DNA of 37,148 bases from Acanthaster planci (GCF_001949145.1 NW_019091384.1:400374-437521), one strand, 5' to 3'. Counted from the first letter of the stretch, positions 23,143 to 36,115 are shown. Program-made: numbers and translations. Notes: generated by a model not told the origin, from the sequence alone.

Positions 23143-26100
23143 ATGACTGATTTGACTGAAAAAGAGTCACCAGTAATCACAGAGGATGAGGCAGCTTTGT
23201 ATGATCGACAGATTCGTCTGTGGGGTTTGGAAGCGCAAAAAAGGTAAAATTTGCATTGACATGATTGAATGAGGCCTACAACTACAACTTACAAGTACAA
23301 AATCATTTCTGCATACAGCATAGGGCCTGTGAGCAGATTGTACGTAAATTTTATGCAGGCCTATTCTCGAGGTTGGACATCTGGAAACTTCTAAAGTTAT
23401 ACATAGCTGTTTAGCACAAAGGGTAAATTTGCCCCTTTGCTGCATGTTAAAACTTAAAGCACGTAGTGACGTCATGCCGACTGAAATAATTACGGTAACA
23501 GTTAGGGGCCAGCTAACGTATACCTGTAAACAGGGCTATATTATATACTCCTCCGTCGTATACTGGGCCCTGTCCCAATTCATAGGGATTTTTCTTTCGA
23601 AAAATTTCATCCGGGATATCCGGGGGCATAACTAAACATCCGCTTGATTTTATGAGCTGAAATTGCACCGGTATGATCACTATTTATGGGGTAAACTATG
23701 CCCTACCCTGGGTTGCTAATTGCATTTATGTACATGTTGGCAACTACATTGTACATGTACAATGTGATAACCACTAAAATCAATGTAAAACAGAAAGAAA
23801 ATTAGACAAGATTTCAGAAAATACAACACCCATCAGATTCAAGAGACTATAGAGAATAACAGGAGCCTGATGAGGGCTAGACAGAAGCTTTCAACAGGGA
23901 AACGGAAGGTTACAGCGTTATTGGACAAGGAGGGCAAGACGTACACATAATTATTCAGAGAATAGAGGAGTTTTATGAAGAACTCTACCATAGTGAACAA
24001 ACAGTTGAATTGTATAGAAAGGGGGCCAGAAAATTAGCAGATGTTACAAGTTGGGAGGTCAAGCATGCACCTCAACACATGAAGAGAGGGAAAGCTCCAG
24101 GATCAGACAGAATTCTAATTGATACTCTAAAGGAAAGGGGCAGGATGTCATTACAGAAGAATTACCGGTAGCAAAGTTATTTACTGCTTGCATCCAGAAA
24201 CGAAAAGATCCAGCTGAATGGAAGGAGGCAAATATGATCATACTTTACAAGACAGAACATAAGAAAGACCCCAAGAACTATTAGTTTGCTTTCAAATATC
24301 TACAAACTTTTGACCAGATTTTTGACCAACAGAATGAAAAATATACTTGACAACAACCAACTGACAACAACCAACAAGCAGGTTTCAGATGCGGTTACTC
24401 AACTAACGACCACGTTAAGCCAGCTCAAAGAGAAATGGCAGGAATACAATGAACCTCTGTGCATGGCTTTCGTCAACTATGAGAAAGCCTTTGACTCAGT
24501 TGAAACACACTCAGTATTGGAGGCATTAAAACAACAGGGAATAGAATACTGATATCTTGAACTGCTTGAGGATATTCATGCCAACTGCACTACTACTTTA
24601 TAGTCACTCTTCATAGAAAAAGCAAAAGGATTAAAACGAAGCATGGGGTCCAACAAGGTGATACCATCTCACCATAGCTGTTTACAGCCTGTGTAGAGAG
24701 CATGTTCCGTTCACTGAATTGGGAAGAAAGGAATTAACTTCAATGGAGAATTTATTAACCATCTGAGATTTGCAGACGATATTGTTGTTATTGGAGAGAG
24801 ACTAAGTGAAACAAAAGAAATGCTCCAAGACCATGCACATGCCAGCAAATTACGTAGACTGAAAATGAACATGATGAAAACAAAGACAATGAGAAACACA
24901 CTAGAGCCAAAAAAACTGTCTTAATTAATGGAAACATTTCAGAAGTCGATTTATACATCTAACTGGGACAAAGATTTAGTCTGAATGAAAAGGATCAAGA
25001 AGTTCAAAGAAGGATTAATTTGGGTTGGTGTCAATATGGGAAGTTTTGTAATATCGTGAGAGGAGATATTCCATTATGCCTGAAAAGGAAGGAGTTTGAA
25101 CAGTGCATAATTCCATCAATGAGCTATGCAGCAGAATCCTGGGCATTGGCAACCAAACTGGAAAAGAAAATAGCTGCTGCACAACATACATGTACCATGG
25201 AGAGGAGTATGCTTGGCATTACATACATGTATACTGTAAAGACAGAAAGGACATTTTGGAAATCATTAAACTCAGTAAGTGGCGATGGGCAGGACACCTT
25301 TATCGGAGAAAAGACAATAGACGGAGGTCAATCATAACGTCATGGAGACCTGCATGTACGTGTACATGTATGGATGGCAAAAGGAACGGAGGCAGACAGC
25401 GAGTGAGGTGGCGAGATGACTGTAGACAGATATTGGGGCACTGTTCACTGGCAAACAGCAGCTAGAGACAGAGCAAATTGGCATTGGCATGCTGAGGCTT
25501 TCACCAGTAGTGGACAGATCTCGGCTGATGATGATGATGATGATGTAGACAACTACAGGTTGATAACCTCTAAATCAAATTAGTTTCCACTCTTCTAAAG
25601 GAATCAGTAGGAATTTCTACCAAGTCCCGGTACATCTACCAAGAACCATCAAACTATTTGACATGACCTGACGTATGGAAGGAACTCCAGCTAAACTGCT
25701 CCTCTGAAATTTTCATCTGTAACTCCTTTCCGACATACATACATTTTACGCATGAAATTCACAATTTTAGAAATGCATCTTACATTTAGGTAGCTCAAGG
25801 TCATTGTTCTATGTTTTTAATTTTATGAAATAAATCTTGAACTGTCCGACTAGCCAATCACCAAAGAGTCTCGTGGGTATGACCCTCCTGATTTGAGGAC
25901 AAAAAGTAGCTGTTTTTTTAGTCTTTGTCTATCAAAATTGAACTGGGTTGGGAAAGATGTTAATATCGTCTTGTGGAAAAAATTATGTTCTTTTATAATG
26001 TGTTGAGCTTGTGAAAGTTTCAACAGAAAAAGGCTTGGCTATAAGAGATACATTTATGAAAAGTTGAAGACACTGTACATTACCAAGACACTTTTTTGCA

Positions 26101-29100
26101 ATGTGGGCTTATTTTTTTAATGCTGACAAGCAGAGTCCAGACTTCATTTTTTTTGTCTTCGTCCATTTCTCTTAGATTGAGAGCAACACGCTTTCTCCTT
26201 GCCGGCTTAGGTGGGTTAGGGGCTGAAGTGTGCAAGAACGTGGTGCTCGCTGGGCTGAAATCCATCACACTTCTGGACCATTGCTGCGTCAGTAAACTGG
26301 ATGCCTGCTCACAGTTCCTTGTCTCCAGAGATGACATTGGGAAAAATGTGCGAAACGAGTTGTATAACTTGTATTCTGAGTAATGTTTCCCTATTTGTTT
26401 ATTTTCCTATGTACGTGTGTTAGATCTTGAAACTTCTTGATTGAAGCAACTGTGAGAAATTTATTTTTAGTTCTAAACTGATAAATGGAAGTTTTGGCAG
26501 ATTCACATTGATAAATAAATGAAGTAATAAACCCTGAAATGTGGAAAATGTGTTTTGAGGTAGATGTGTATGCAGGGTTGGGAAAAAATTGGCAGGGTGT
26601 TGGCCCGCCAGTGTCCAGATTGAATTGAAAAATGAGTTTTCTTAGGCTGTGTTCTTATTAGCATGCATTTGTTTACGTGTTTCAGAAAGTAGGGTGTCCA
26701 AAGTTACCTTCAGGGTGCCCAGAGATGCCCACCCCCCCTCATCTGAAACCTTACCCAGAAACTAGCTGTACACTTTAACACAAGCTAAGCCTATTTTGTC
26801 CCTTCTGATTTCAGCGAGCCGTTGCATCAGTTGCCAACACACAAGAGTTGAACCCAAATGTATGTGTAACGGCAGACGAGTCTGACATCAGCGACAAAAA
26901 CGAGGAGTACTTTCGACAGTTTGATATAGTGTGTCTCACCTGCTGTTCCTACAAGACCCTAGAGCGGGTGAACAGAATATGCCACGACATCGGGGTCAAG
27001 TTCTTTGCGGGCGACACATACGGGTTCTATGGCTACATGTTTTCCGACCTCAATGAGCACGACTTTGTGGAGTAAGTACAGCTGATGAGTATGCAGAAGT
27101 TAGAAGGGGAGGGTTTGGGTTTAAGGCAAAGATGAAGTTGCATGTACATAGTTTTTAGTATATTGGTGCGTTGCTTACTTTGCACATGTATATAGCTTTG
27201 TAGATTCCGTAAAGTAATAGTAAACAGTACTGTTAAGGCAGCTGTTGACATGTTGGCACAGGTTTTCATATACATATAAACTTAAATGTGTATTTTGAAT
27301 CTAAATGTGCAGAAACCTGCATAATGTGTGGGTGCTACAGGTGCTCCCGGCATCCCTACACATACATTTACATGTATGTGTAGGGAATGTTTGATGATCA
27401 GTGCAGGTGTCTGCTTTCTGAGGCATTGAAAGGTGACAGTTGGCAACAAAGAAGGAACTAATAAGCCTTTTGTGTTAAATTTGAATAAAATCTGGTACAC
27501 AGATTTATCTGATTGCACATAAACATAGCCATTTGAATTCCCCTGACTACAGACACTGTTGCTATAACTCATGACTCGCGAAAGCTTTAACATAGCAACC
27601 ACCATCTCTGGAATGGACTGGTTCCTTTTGTACCCTTCTTACCCATTGAAAACAGGGTATTGGTGCAAGGTGTGCCTTGTGTGCTTGAAGCAAAAGCTTT
27701 CCCCGAATCACAAGGTATGGTAACAGTGCCTTTAGTGTGGAGGATTTTAATTACATGTACGTTCATGTGAATTAAAAGAACTCAGTGTACCAGATTTTAT
27801 TCAAATTTAACTTGTGAATTTGTCAACCTCCAGTACTGATGGAAACTAATATTGGTGTGAAAGGCCACCCCTCGTCCTGCCTTTGGGTCAGGGCCAAGGT
27901 GCGGTCCCCAAGTTATTCGGGATGAGGAACCAGTCAGGACTCGTGGGTTGATCTGTACATGCGATTATTTTGTTTCAATGCTGTGATGTCTCCCAATCTT
28001 CTTTGCGGAAGAAAGAGTTCCCAGACACGGATGCCTCGATGTGTAATAATTACACTGTTCATTCTATGCAAAACCATCAATGTAGCTCTGGCCATTAGCG
28101 TCTAAGTGAGCAACTTTTTACGGCAGCAAGTCACTCAAGCTCTGCTGTAATTCGGGTGCTAATGGCAAAAAGGCCTCATGTTCTAACATTACTGGGCCAG
28201 CCTATCTGTCTAATCACATTGGCTGTTCTGTTGTTCCAGTTATACTCCCTTTGTATAACTTTTAGGTCTGGCTTTGCTCAAACTAATCCCAATATTATCA
28301 GTCAGTAGATAAATAAAAAGAATTAATCAACCAAGTTACGACCCAAGTTTCTGGTGTAATTTCCCACACGGGTCCCCAGTACCACAAGTGAGGTGAAATG
28401 ACCAAAAGGGGGTCACCAAGGGCTCTCAGATTGGAATGGCACAGCCAAAACTTTAGTGACAGTACGTGTATGTGCTGACACGTACCAGACATAAACTTGT
28501 CGCCAGTCACCAGACCAACCAACTCCCCACATTGACTGTAACACACCTCTTGCTGGTTCTTTATCCTACCGGTAATTGGCTGAAACACTATCACATGGGC
28601 TTCACTAATTATCAATTATAGGCTAGTGGGTGAAATTTGTGTCATTTTGAACTGGACATGCACCGGGACATGGCGCACTTTAAATGTTGAATTACTTGTG
28701 GAACTCCTTATGAGTTAATGGTGAAATTGAGAACAGTTGTGCAAAGAATGTCACCTTGTGAGAATTTCATTTAAAACCTGAAACTGGAGCTGAACATTTA
28801 TTTTTCACATATGAGTTTTCCATGGTTGTGAGTGCTGCTGTATTTTAACAAGCTCAATCTTGCCAAGAATAGAAGCCTCTTGTTTGAGTGAGATGAATGA
28901 AACCATTGCCTCTCGTCATACTTTATGGCCTTTTTATTAATTCAAAGTTGTTAATCTACACTTCTCATAGTAACAAGGCCATGCGCTCTTAAGTATACAT
29001 GTATGTGCATGTACATCACTTTTAAGGAAAAAAGAGGGGAAAAAAAGCTGCGTCACCACACCACTTTTGGGCCAAGCCCGTGACCAGAAACCGGAGTCAA

Positions 29101-32100
29101 AATTTGCCCAAAATATAAGTGAAAAGATCGCCTGATCTGTACAAATCAAAGCGACGGTCCGGTGAAGGTAAAGTATGAAGAAGGTTGACGTGTTACTCAG
29201 GGCAGATGAAGGAAAACAGCAGAGAACACTCAGACAATGTACTCTGGGTCCATTTTGATGGAGGATGGATTTTCAGTTGGAACTGTCCAACTGATCTTTA
29301 GACTGTATTTGCATGGACTTCACATTTCTCAGTTTCTTTGGGGTTAGCAATATTTTAAAGTGAGAAGTATTGTTTTCCCTTTTCTGTTTTTAAATGTAAG
29401 CATGAGAGTTCCTTATTTGGAAAGAGCAGCTTTATGTTATAGTGTCCACAGCATTGCTCTTGGCAACATTCGTCAGGAACAGCAACTTTGACAAATGAAG
29501 TGTTGTTGCTTTCACCCCATTTGATTGCCAGGGAAAAGATTCACTTTAAGAAAGATCCCGTGACTGATAAAAATGACCAACCACAGTCCAAGAAGCAAGC
29601 ATTCCACAAGGAGACCTCCTATGTCAAGAGAACGCTCAACTTTTGCCGGCTTGGCGACTCGCTGCAGAAAGACTGGACCCAGTTGACCTCCAAACAGTTG
29701 AAGTACATGCCCAAAGTTTACTTTGTAGTGCGGGGTAAGGAAACGGCACCTTCTCACCGAATGCAGTTCATGAATCCATTCAGTGTGACAGACTTTCTTG
29801 GTGACTGAAAAAAAATGGCTCAGAAAATTAACAGTCCAAACCACACCCGGTCAGCAGTTGTTTAAAATAAGAAAATTGGAGTGATTAAAGGCATCGTGGT
29901 ATAGTTATTTCACTGACTTCTTTCAAATCTATTGCTAACAATGGTTGAAAGATTTTGTTATGATTGAACAGCCGACATGTGTATCTTCAAGAATACTATA
30001 AGAAAAATTTTCTCAATTTAAAAGTACTTAGTCACCTGATATGTTTCGTAATAATTGTACAATCTGATGGCACGGTAAAAATACCTGTCGCTATCCATAT
30101 TTCTCTCTGGAAGCATGTTGGAACAACTGATCACTAAAACAATGAAACGGAATTGGCAAATGTTAACATTTATCTCACAAAAGATAGAACACTTAGAATG
30201 CCGCTATATTATATTAGCATTTTCAAGAACTTGTACTTCTAGAAACATTTCTTGGCCCATTAGAAGGTAAAATGGGATTTTCGTGGCTTTTCCTGCTTTC
30301 AACATCCTCATCTCCTCATTTTTTCTGCAGCACTGTGGAAATTTCAAGAGGAATTTGGAAGGAATCCCAGTCCTGATAATCTGGAGAACGACAAGACTGA
30401 GCTGCTGAGACTGAGAGATGAGGTGCTCGATGAAGTTGGAGTCAAAGCGGACTTTGTCAGTGATGACTTTGCCAGGTTAGACTGCCAATACTAGTGTGTT
30501 GCTCTTTTATCATTGGGAAACTAACTTAACTTGTTACCAGTCTCAAGAGTTAAATCCATATGATACGCAATGTTCTCAATCTGAGCAAGATGGTGAGTGT
30601 TTCAGTAAGTAAAATCAAGTATAATTTCTCTATCAACAAGGCTTTTGTTGGAAATACTGTACAGTATACAGTAGTGTGTCTTGTTTGTTCCTTGATCGTT
30701 GTGCAGTTGCTCAGAATGGACATTTAGAGTGGCCAGGCCATGGCCCCAGAAGCACTCCCTCTAGTTTCCTGGTAATATGTTCATTTTAGGTATATTTGGA
30801 AATGAACAATATATTATTTAAGAATAGTTTCATTTTTATAAATTTGTCTGGCAAAAGCAACAAAAATCATAAAACATCTGAAATCTTCGAAACTTGAGTC
30901 TTCCATCATTTCCCGATGGTCTCCCTCGAAACAATTTTTCAACATAAAATATTTTGGGTGATTTCCTCCACACTTTGGGAGGTAAGATGAAAGGCAGCAA
31001 ATGGAATGAGGGTGATGTCTAGCTTGGAATAATGCAGTTCCCGCCAATTCCCTGAACAACATCTTTAAATCCCAAGACAAACGCTATCAATGTGTGGTTT
31101 GCCATTGTGTGGACGAATAAAGTCTGTATTCAGCATTTTACCTCGGGGCTGTTTGTGCTTACAATCATGTTCATATTGTGTTCAACATCTTGCAGTCATT
31201 GTGCAGCAGAGCTCAGTCCGGTGTGTGCCGTCGTGGGAGGTGTTCTTGGTCAAGAAGTTATCAAGGTACTCCACTTTGATTTGTTCAACGTGATTTCATG
31301 GATTAAACTTTGTTGCGCCAGTTGTTCAGTTCTGGTAGGATCAACCTCCCAAAATAGTTCAGTCAGGATAAAGGCTACCAGTTGTCTGTCTCATTTATGT
31401 CTATTCATGTTGAACATACTTATGGTTCACTTTGATGGTAAGTCCATCATTTGTCATTTGTGCATTATGTTTGAGGCAACAAAAGTGCTCAAAATGTAAA
31501 GAAGGCTGCTTTACAACTAACGTTATGAAGGATTGGCTCAGTGAATGCTGTGTATTCCGAGACGAGCAAACATTGGAGGATCTCGCTTTCAAATAAAAAA
31601 ATTGCCGAGTCATGTTTGGAATTGTGCCCTAATTCAGCATCTGAGACCTTCTCATGCAGCTGCACAATGTCGTACAATGAATCAAATTTATAGGAGGGTA
31701 ATTTTAGAAATTAGGGGTGTGAAAGTGTGACATTTTCCTCCCTTTTACATCAGACCTTTGTTATTTGACATGGAAATATTACTGGAATTGATTTCAAACT
31801 ATTGCTATTTGTTTGGCAGGTTATTTGCGTTAAGTTTTCACTCTTGAAAATTAGAAAAATCTGTTCTGAACTTACCAAATCATACGTCAGATGTGACAGG
31901 TACACGATAAAAAATGGACCCCAAATTTCTGGAATTAACCACGAACCACATACATGTCCATGATGTCAATGCTTGTGCGTAACTTGCTGAATTAAAAACA
32001 AACTACGGGCAATTTCCAAAATGCATCTTGGGACGCATAATTGGAAATAGCCTTCTTTCATGATCATTGCTTCCTTCAAAATGACATAATTATTTCCTGT

Positions 32101-32653
32101 TTAAACCAAGTACACTTTTCAGCAGTAATTTTGTCAGTTTTGTTATCCACAGCTGCAAATGTGGCACTGTACCTTTAGTAGTCATTACTGGCATTTCAAG
32201 TATAGCACTTTCAGTACATTTGAAAATATAACTTTGATGTGTTCCTTTGAATGGTGGTCTCCTGTTCGTAAGCAGAGCATAATACCCCCCCCCAAACTTT
32301 TGAGTCTACTAGTTCTTTTCTGAACTTCAACTCACAAAAGAGGTATTTCCCACATGATGCTACGCTGTTTCCAGCATTATTATAATTTGTAGACAAACAC
32401 AAAGCCTTAACAGTAAAAACAAAGCGGTTTTTACATTTGTTGATATTGAGGTGCCCTGTGAAAGATGAAAGGCAGAACTCATAATGCAATAAATTTTGCA
32501 ACTTGAAGCTAAGACTCAACCCTCTTTTTTTTTCTTGATCCCAACACCTGACAGGCTGCGTCTTGCCGTGACATACCTCACAATAATTTCTTCTTTTTCG
32601 ACGGGCTGGAGAGCACAGGTACGGTTGCCTGCATCAGTGATGTGAGCGAATGA
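23143..32653 (+). CDS. SAE1: SUMO-activating enzyme subunit 1 (SUMO E1 regulatory subunit)
   Basis: SAE1 and UBA2 form the nuclear E1 that adenylates SUMO; the catalytic cysteine is on UBA2. There are seven coding exons: 23143-23243, 26176-26347, 26815-27071, 29532-29734, 30331-30475, 31196-31265 and 32555-32653. Together they give 1047 nt and 348 residues (human 346). All junctions are GT-AG with agreeing phases; the exon 2 donor (AAT/gtgcga) is off-consensus. Visible landmarks: YDRQIRLWG at residues 20-28, where Arg22 matches human Arg21, which contacts ATP in the partner's site; the Rossmann-type LLAGLGGLGAEVCKN at 41-55; the FDIVCLTCCSY region in exon 3; a variable, charged insert in exon 4; SPVCAVVGGVLGQEVIK at 300-316; and NNFFFFDG at 326-333 near the C-terminus. 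An in-frame TAA lies six codons before the ATG, fixing the start. Intron 1 holds a dead RTE LINE. Assignment is secure. Confidence 0.97.
23790..25545 (+). pseudogene. RTE-type LINE, 5'-truncated dead reverse transcriptase
   Basis: On the plus strand, broken frames show in order MKRGKAPGSD, ISLLSNIYKLLTRFLTNRM, LCMAFVNYEKAFDSVE (about 24460-24503), LRFADDIVVIGE (24763-24798), CLKRKEFEQCI, MERSMLGIT, KWRWAGHLYRRKDN and GKRNGGRQRVRWRDD. This is the order of an RTE-clade reverse transcriptase and its C-terminal region. Many stops and frameshifts interrupt it. The first catalytic Asp (normally V-D-Y) is Asn here, while the FADD box is intact. The endonuclease half is missing. The 3' end is a short (GATGAT)n run at about 25526-25545, typical of RTE tails. 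It lies in SAE1 intron 1 in the sense direction. Confidence 0.85.
27353..27386. repeat. Perfect 15-bp hairpin with 4-nt loop
   Basis: TCCCTACACATACAT (27353-27367), loop TTAC, then ATGTATGTGTAGGGA (27372-27386). It is in SAE1 intron 3 and contains one of the TACATGTA octamers at its turn. It is too short for a typical animal pre-miRNA. Confidence 0.75.
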
Positions 32654-32930
32654 ACACCCTACAAATGAGACCTACCTCTTTACGCCTTCAATATGCCCCA
32701 TTTGGCTGGTGGATCCAGCTAGTATTTATGATAGTTCAACCACATTTGTGCCGGAGGACATCTAGACCCGGGATGATTTTTTTTTCCATGACTGTCACAC
32801 AGAGGACTTGAAGACACAATATGTCAGTGTATACTCTCAGTGATGGGTGATCTGTTTGTGTGCCCTCTCACTTCCTGGGCTCTTTTAGATGCGTATGCAA
32901 GCACAGGGTCTGACTAGTGCTTGGAGGCAA

Positions 32931-33175
32931 GGGCAGATCCAGGGGGGTCCATTCCCCCCCCCCAAAAAAAGGAGGGTCAGAATATATGTTTTTGTTTTTT
33001 TGTAAAATGAGGGGGGAAAAATTATTTTTATTTACCTCCCAATAGCATGCTAAAAATCAAAATATAGCTTCACCCCTCAGAAAGGCCATAATGGGTTAAA
33101 TTTAAAAATTTACATTTTTAGACTCCCGGAAAAAGCAATATTGGCCCTTAAAAAATTAAAATTTTCTTGTGGATC
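32931..33175. mobile_element. Small non-autonomous element, copy 1 (GGGCAGATCCAGG family)
   Basis: It starts GGGCAGATCCAGGGGGG and shares CCCCCAAAAAA, then later CAGAAAGGCCATAA, in the same order with 33681-33971. The right end is diverged. It lies in the probable SAE1 3' UTR or flank. There is no coding capacity. Confidence 0.6.
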
Positions 33176-33680
33176 CAGTTTGTTGGAGGCTAGCATTGCT
33201 TGGTACTCTGTAATCGCATGCCATGCTAGGTTACTGTAGCAAATATTATTCTACAGCAATGTCTTGGCATCTTAAGAAAACATGACATAACAGTAATAAT
33301 AGTCAAAGAAGCCTTGAACTTGTGTCTTTCATAGGTCACTATTTGTGGTTTCTGACTCAGCTTATAAAAAACTAGCTGTGGTATCCTGTGGATCCAGTCT
33401 TTTTTTCACCCCTAAGGAGGATTTTGCTTATCATCAAGATTGGTATCAAAAGTCAAGAGGAATTGTTGCATAGATGTATGTATCATGACATGTTTTAAAC
33501 TCGGCCACCTCTCACATTTCATTGTCAGTTCCGGCAAAATCCAGGCCCAGATATGTGGAGCAGAAAACACAACTTGGCAGAAACTAGCTGGGAACAAACG
33601 GGGGAAGGGGTGTCTCCTCAAACCCCAAACACTTTAACATTCCATTTGCTGCAACATGTATGTACTTGCTTATGCTACTA

Positions 33681-33971
33681 AGGGCAGATCCAGGGGGGAG
33701 GCATCAGAGGCCATGCCTCCACCCCCAAAAAAGGAAATTAATAGCAAAGTATATGCAATGGCAATTGTTTTGGCAATTGTTTTTGGTCCATTTCTTTTCC
33801 CATTCTTCCAAAAGTACAATGTATGTAAAAACCACCAATTTGTAGCCTCAACCCACAGAAAGGCCATAAACAGTTACCAGCAATAATTCAAATTTTGACC
33901 CTCCCCCTAACTCAATTTTGTCTCCTCCCCCTCTACAAAAACCCAACCAAAATTGTCTCTGGGTCCGCCCT
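33681..33971. mobile_element. Small non-autonomous element, copy 2 (GGGCAGATCCAGG family)
   Basis: The left end AGGGCAGATCCAGGG and the right end CTGGGTCCGCCCT are inverted repeats of about 13 bp with a few mismatches. The interior is a purine-rich then pyrimidine-rich AT stretch. It is the better preserved copy of the pair with 32931-33175. No target-site duplication longer than TA could be made out. Confidence 0.65.
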
Positions 33972-34068
33972 ACATGCTTCCCATTCATTTTAGGGTTCGG
34001 TTTAATTGTAGGTCAAATATTACTAGTTTAAATTGTGTAGTTTTAATTTGTGAGATTAGGAAAGCCTG

Positions 34069-34074
34069 AATAAA
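34069..34074 (+). terminator. Candidate SAE1 polyadenylation signal
   Basis: First AATAAA on the plus strand well after the SAE1 stop (1.4 kb). ATTAAA at 34144-34149, followed by GT- and T-rich sequence, and AATAAA at 34540-34545 are alternatives. The SAE1 3' UTR would then be 1.4-1.9 kb and include the two small repeats above. The exact end cannot be chosen from sequence alone. Confidence 0.35.
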
Positions 34075-35058
34075 TCATCTGTAGAAGTGCAGTAAATGGT
34101 TTGATTGTGAGCACTGCAGTTGCAGTGTATGTGTAAAGCCCAAATTAAAGATCTGTGTTTGATGCTACACTGTGAGCTCTTTTTCTGTAGTTTTTTTTTT
34201 CAAAAGATCAAAAACTTTTCTTTTGGCATTATGAATGCTACTTGGCGTACATGCAAGGAAGATTTTACAGAAGCATGTTGGTTTTGCGGTTTTTAGGTTG
34301 GGATGTTGTTTTAATTTGTTTTATTTGGGAAGTAAACATGGCTGGAGAACGGAACAAGTAGGGAGTACAGTGAAAAACCTTTCTGGATTCTGTCAGAATT
34401 TCCTCAAATTTTGCAGCATATTTTTCTGAATAAGCCTGTTTGTTGAAATGAAATAGTGGCTTGTTCAGGACTGAAATAATTTTGCACGACCACAGTATTC
34501 TTGCTAATATGCCTGGAATGTTTGCAGAACCCTTCTAAAAATAAAGGAAAACCACTGTATCATCATATTTTATTCCATTCCATTCTTTGTGATTCAAGTC
34601 ATCATCCGGTGTCATGTCCTCATTTTCACTTACAACAGAGAAATGGCGTAACTTTCCAGCTTGACTTGGTATAACATTAAACTAATAACCCTTTGAAGTT
34701 ATATTATCACCGATACCGTGACGCGGTTTTGGTGTAGTTGATGGTGTGCAGAGTGACGGCCGGTGCGATGGGGTAGAGGGCGCTCCTGCATTTCCGCCGT
34801 CACCTTGCTGAACTAATACATTCACGTCTGTGTTGTGAAAAATAATGTTAATTTTGCAACACTTCCTATTGTATCCAACTTTGTAAGCCATCTCTCTATT
34901 TTTGCAGCAGTTCAAAAAATCAAAATCTCACGAGTTTTTCCGTGTGTTCCTGTAAAACCCTGACGAGGAGGTGGTGTGTGATCCTCTTCCGAGAACAGTG
35001 TTCATCAGTCGTGTTCCCGCCGCTTGAGCGCGAGAACAAGAAACCCGTCTCAAGAACC

Positions 35059-35076
35059 CGGCGCCCGAACTCGACC
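35059..35076 (+). other. Primer-binding-site-like motif, isolated
   Basis: CGGCGCCCGAACTCGACC resembles the tRNA-primed site (TGGCGCCCGAAC...) that follows the 5' LTR of retrotransposons. The first base is C instead of T, no clear LTR boundary precedes it, and no gag or pol follows. A 106-codon open frame starting at 35081 is not recognisable. It may be a relic of an LTR element or chance. Confidence 0.25.
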
Positions 35077-35352
35077 ATAAATGCCGCGTTACAGTAAATT
35101 TATTTTCCCGATCCGTTCGGTTGCATTATACAACCAGCCAACAAACGAGGACATGGACAGAGGCGGGCGAATTAACACACACCTCTCTGATATACACTCA
35201 GAGATTTATTCTTTATTTGTTCTTCTACCCAGTACAGCGTCCAACCTAGTAGGCTGGCCCAGTGTTACAATTAATATTCGCGTCGGCTCACCGTCTCAGT
35301 TACTCCGGCTAAATCATGGCTGGAAGTTACCCGGTTTACTCTTCTTTTCCCA

Positions 35353-35537
35353 GACTGGTACTATGGTAGTTATTCATGTTACTCCACCAGTCCCCGACTG
35401 ATAGTTACTCCATTTAGGCCTACTCCGCCAGTCCAGACTGGCATGACTGGTACTAGTTCCTCCATTTACTCCGCCATGCAGTCCTTGACTGGTAGTTCTT
35501 AATTTACTCCGCCCGCTCTGACTAGAAGTTCGGACTG
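35353..35537. repeat. Imperfect minisatellite, ~4 units of 33-50 bp
   Basis: Units begin GACTGGTAG or GACTGRTAGTT and end in TACTCCGCCAGTCC or variants, with differing lengths. It is followed by about 580 bp (35540-36115) with no recognisable gene, repeat or motif. The stretch before it (34570-35350) is likewise without a recognised gene. Confidence 0.6.
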
Positions 35538-36115
35538 AAATATACAGGTACTTGCAGCACTCGGGTACGAATAACTTTGTCGGTCCCTGACCGGAATTTA
35601 CTTAACGAGGTATTTCTTATTCGGCGCTGACATCGCAGTGAGTTCCCGCTCCGCTGGTAATGCTAACCCCCCGGCCCTAGGTACCGAAGCAGACTGAGTC
35701 GGTCGGAGTTGCCGCCAGCCGGAGGTTCCTAATATTGCTTGCTCAGGGGCAACTGAATACCCCATTGAAACTCAGCTTATAACTAACCAATAAATTGTAA
35801 TAATTAAATGGCACTAACAGTCAACCTACAACATAAATCTGTGTGCTGGTGTACTTCGGCACCATAAAATATATGTAATCGGATTTATACAATCATTCCT
35901 AAGTCAGATTCTAAACTCCATTAGCTAAGACCAATAATTCATTCAGCACATTCATTAATTCAAATTTACATAGCTCCTTAACTATTATTTTCGATAAGAA
36001 TATACACCCTGCCGTGTACCTACTTAGTTCTGTTTCTAAAAGCAAACAACCTATGTACTCATATCTAAACCAAGTTTGCTTGCTCAGCGGTTACTGTTGC
36101 GTGTACGTTGTAGAG

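Noticed and set aside
27661-27720. Stretch after acaggg that looked like an SAE1 exon between exons 3 and 4.
   Set aside because: Exon 3 joins directly to 29532 in phase and restores the conserved FVEEK region; including this stretch would add residues absent from the family.
31092-31499. Plus-strand 135-codon frame, the longest uninterrupted one in the window.
   Set aside because: Only 31196-31265 is coding (SAE1 exon 6); the rest is flanking intron that happens to stay open.
34682-34915. Minus-strand 77-codon frame with a Pro/Ser/Thr-rich end.
   Set aside because: Low-complexity composition in a GC-richer patch, with no domain, splice signals or start context that would support a gene.
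35081-35401. Plus-strand 106-codon frame after the primer-binding-site-like motif.
   Set aside because: It does not resemble gag or any other protein and its end runs into the minisatellite.
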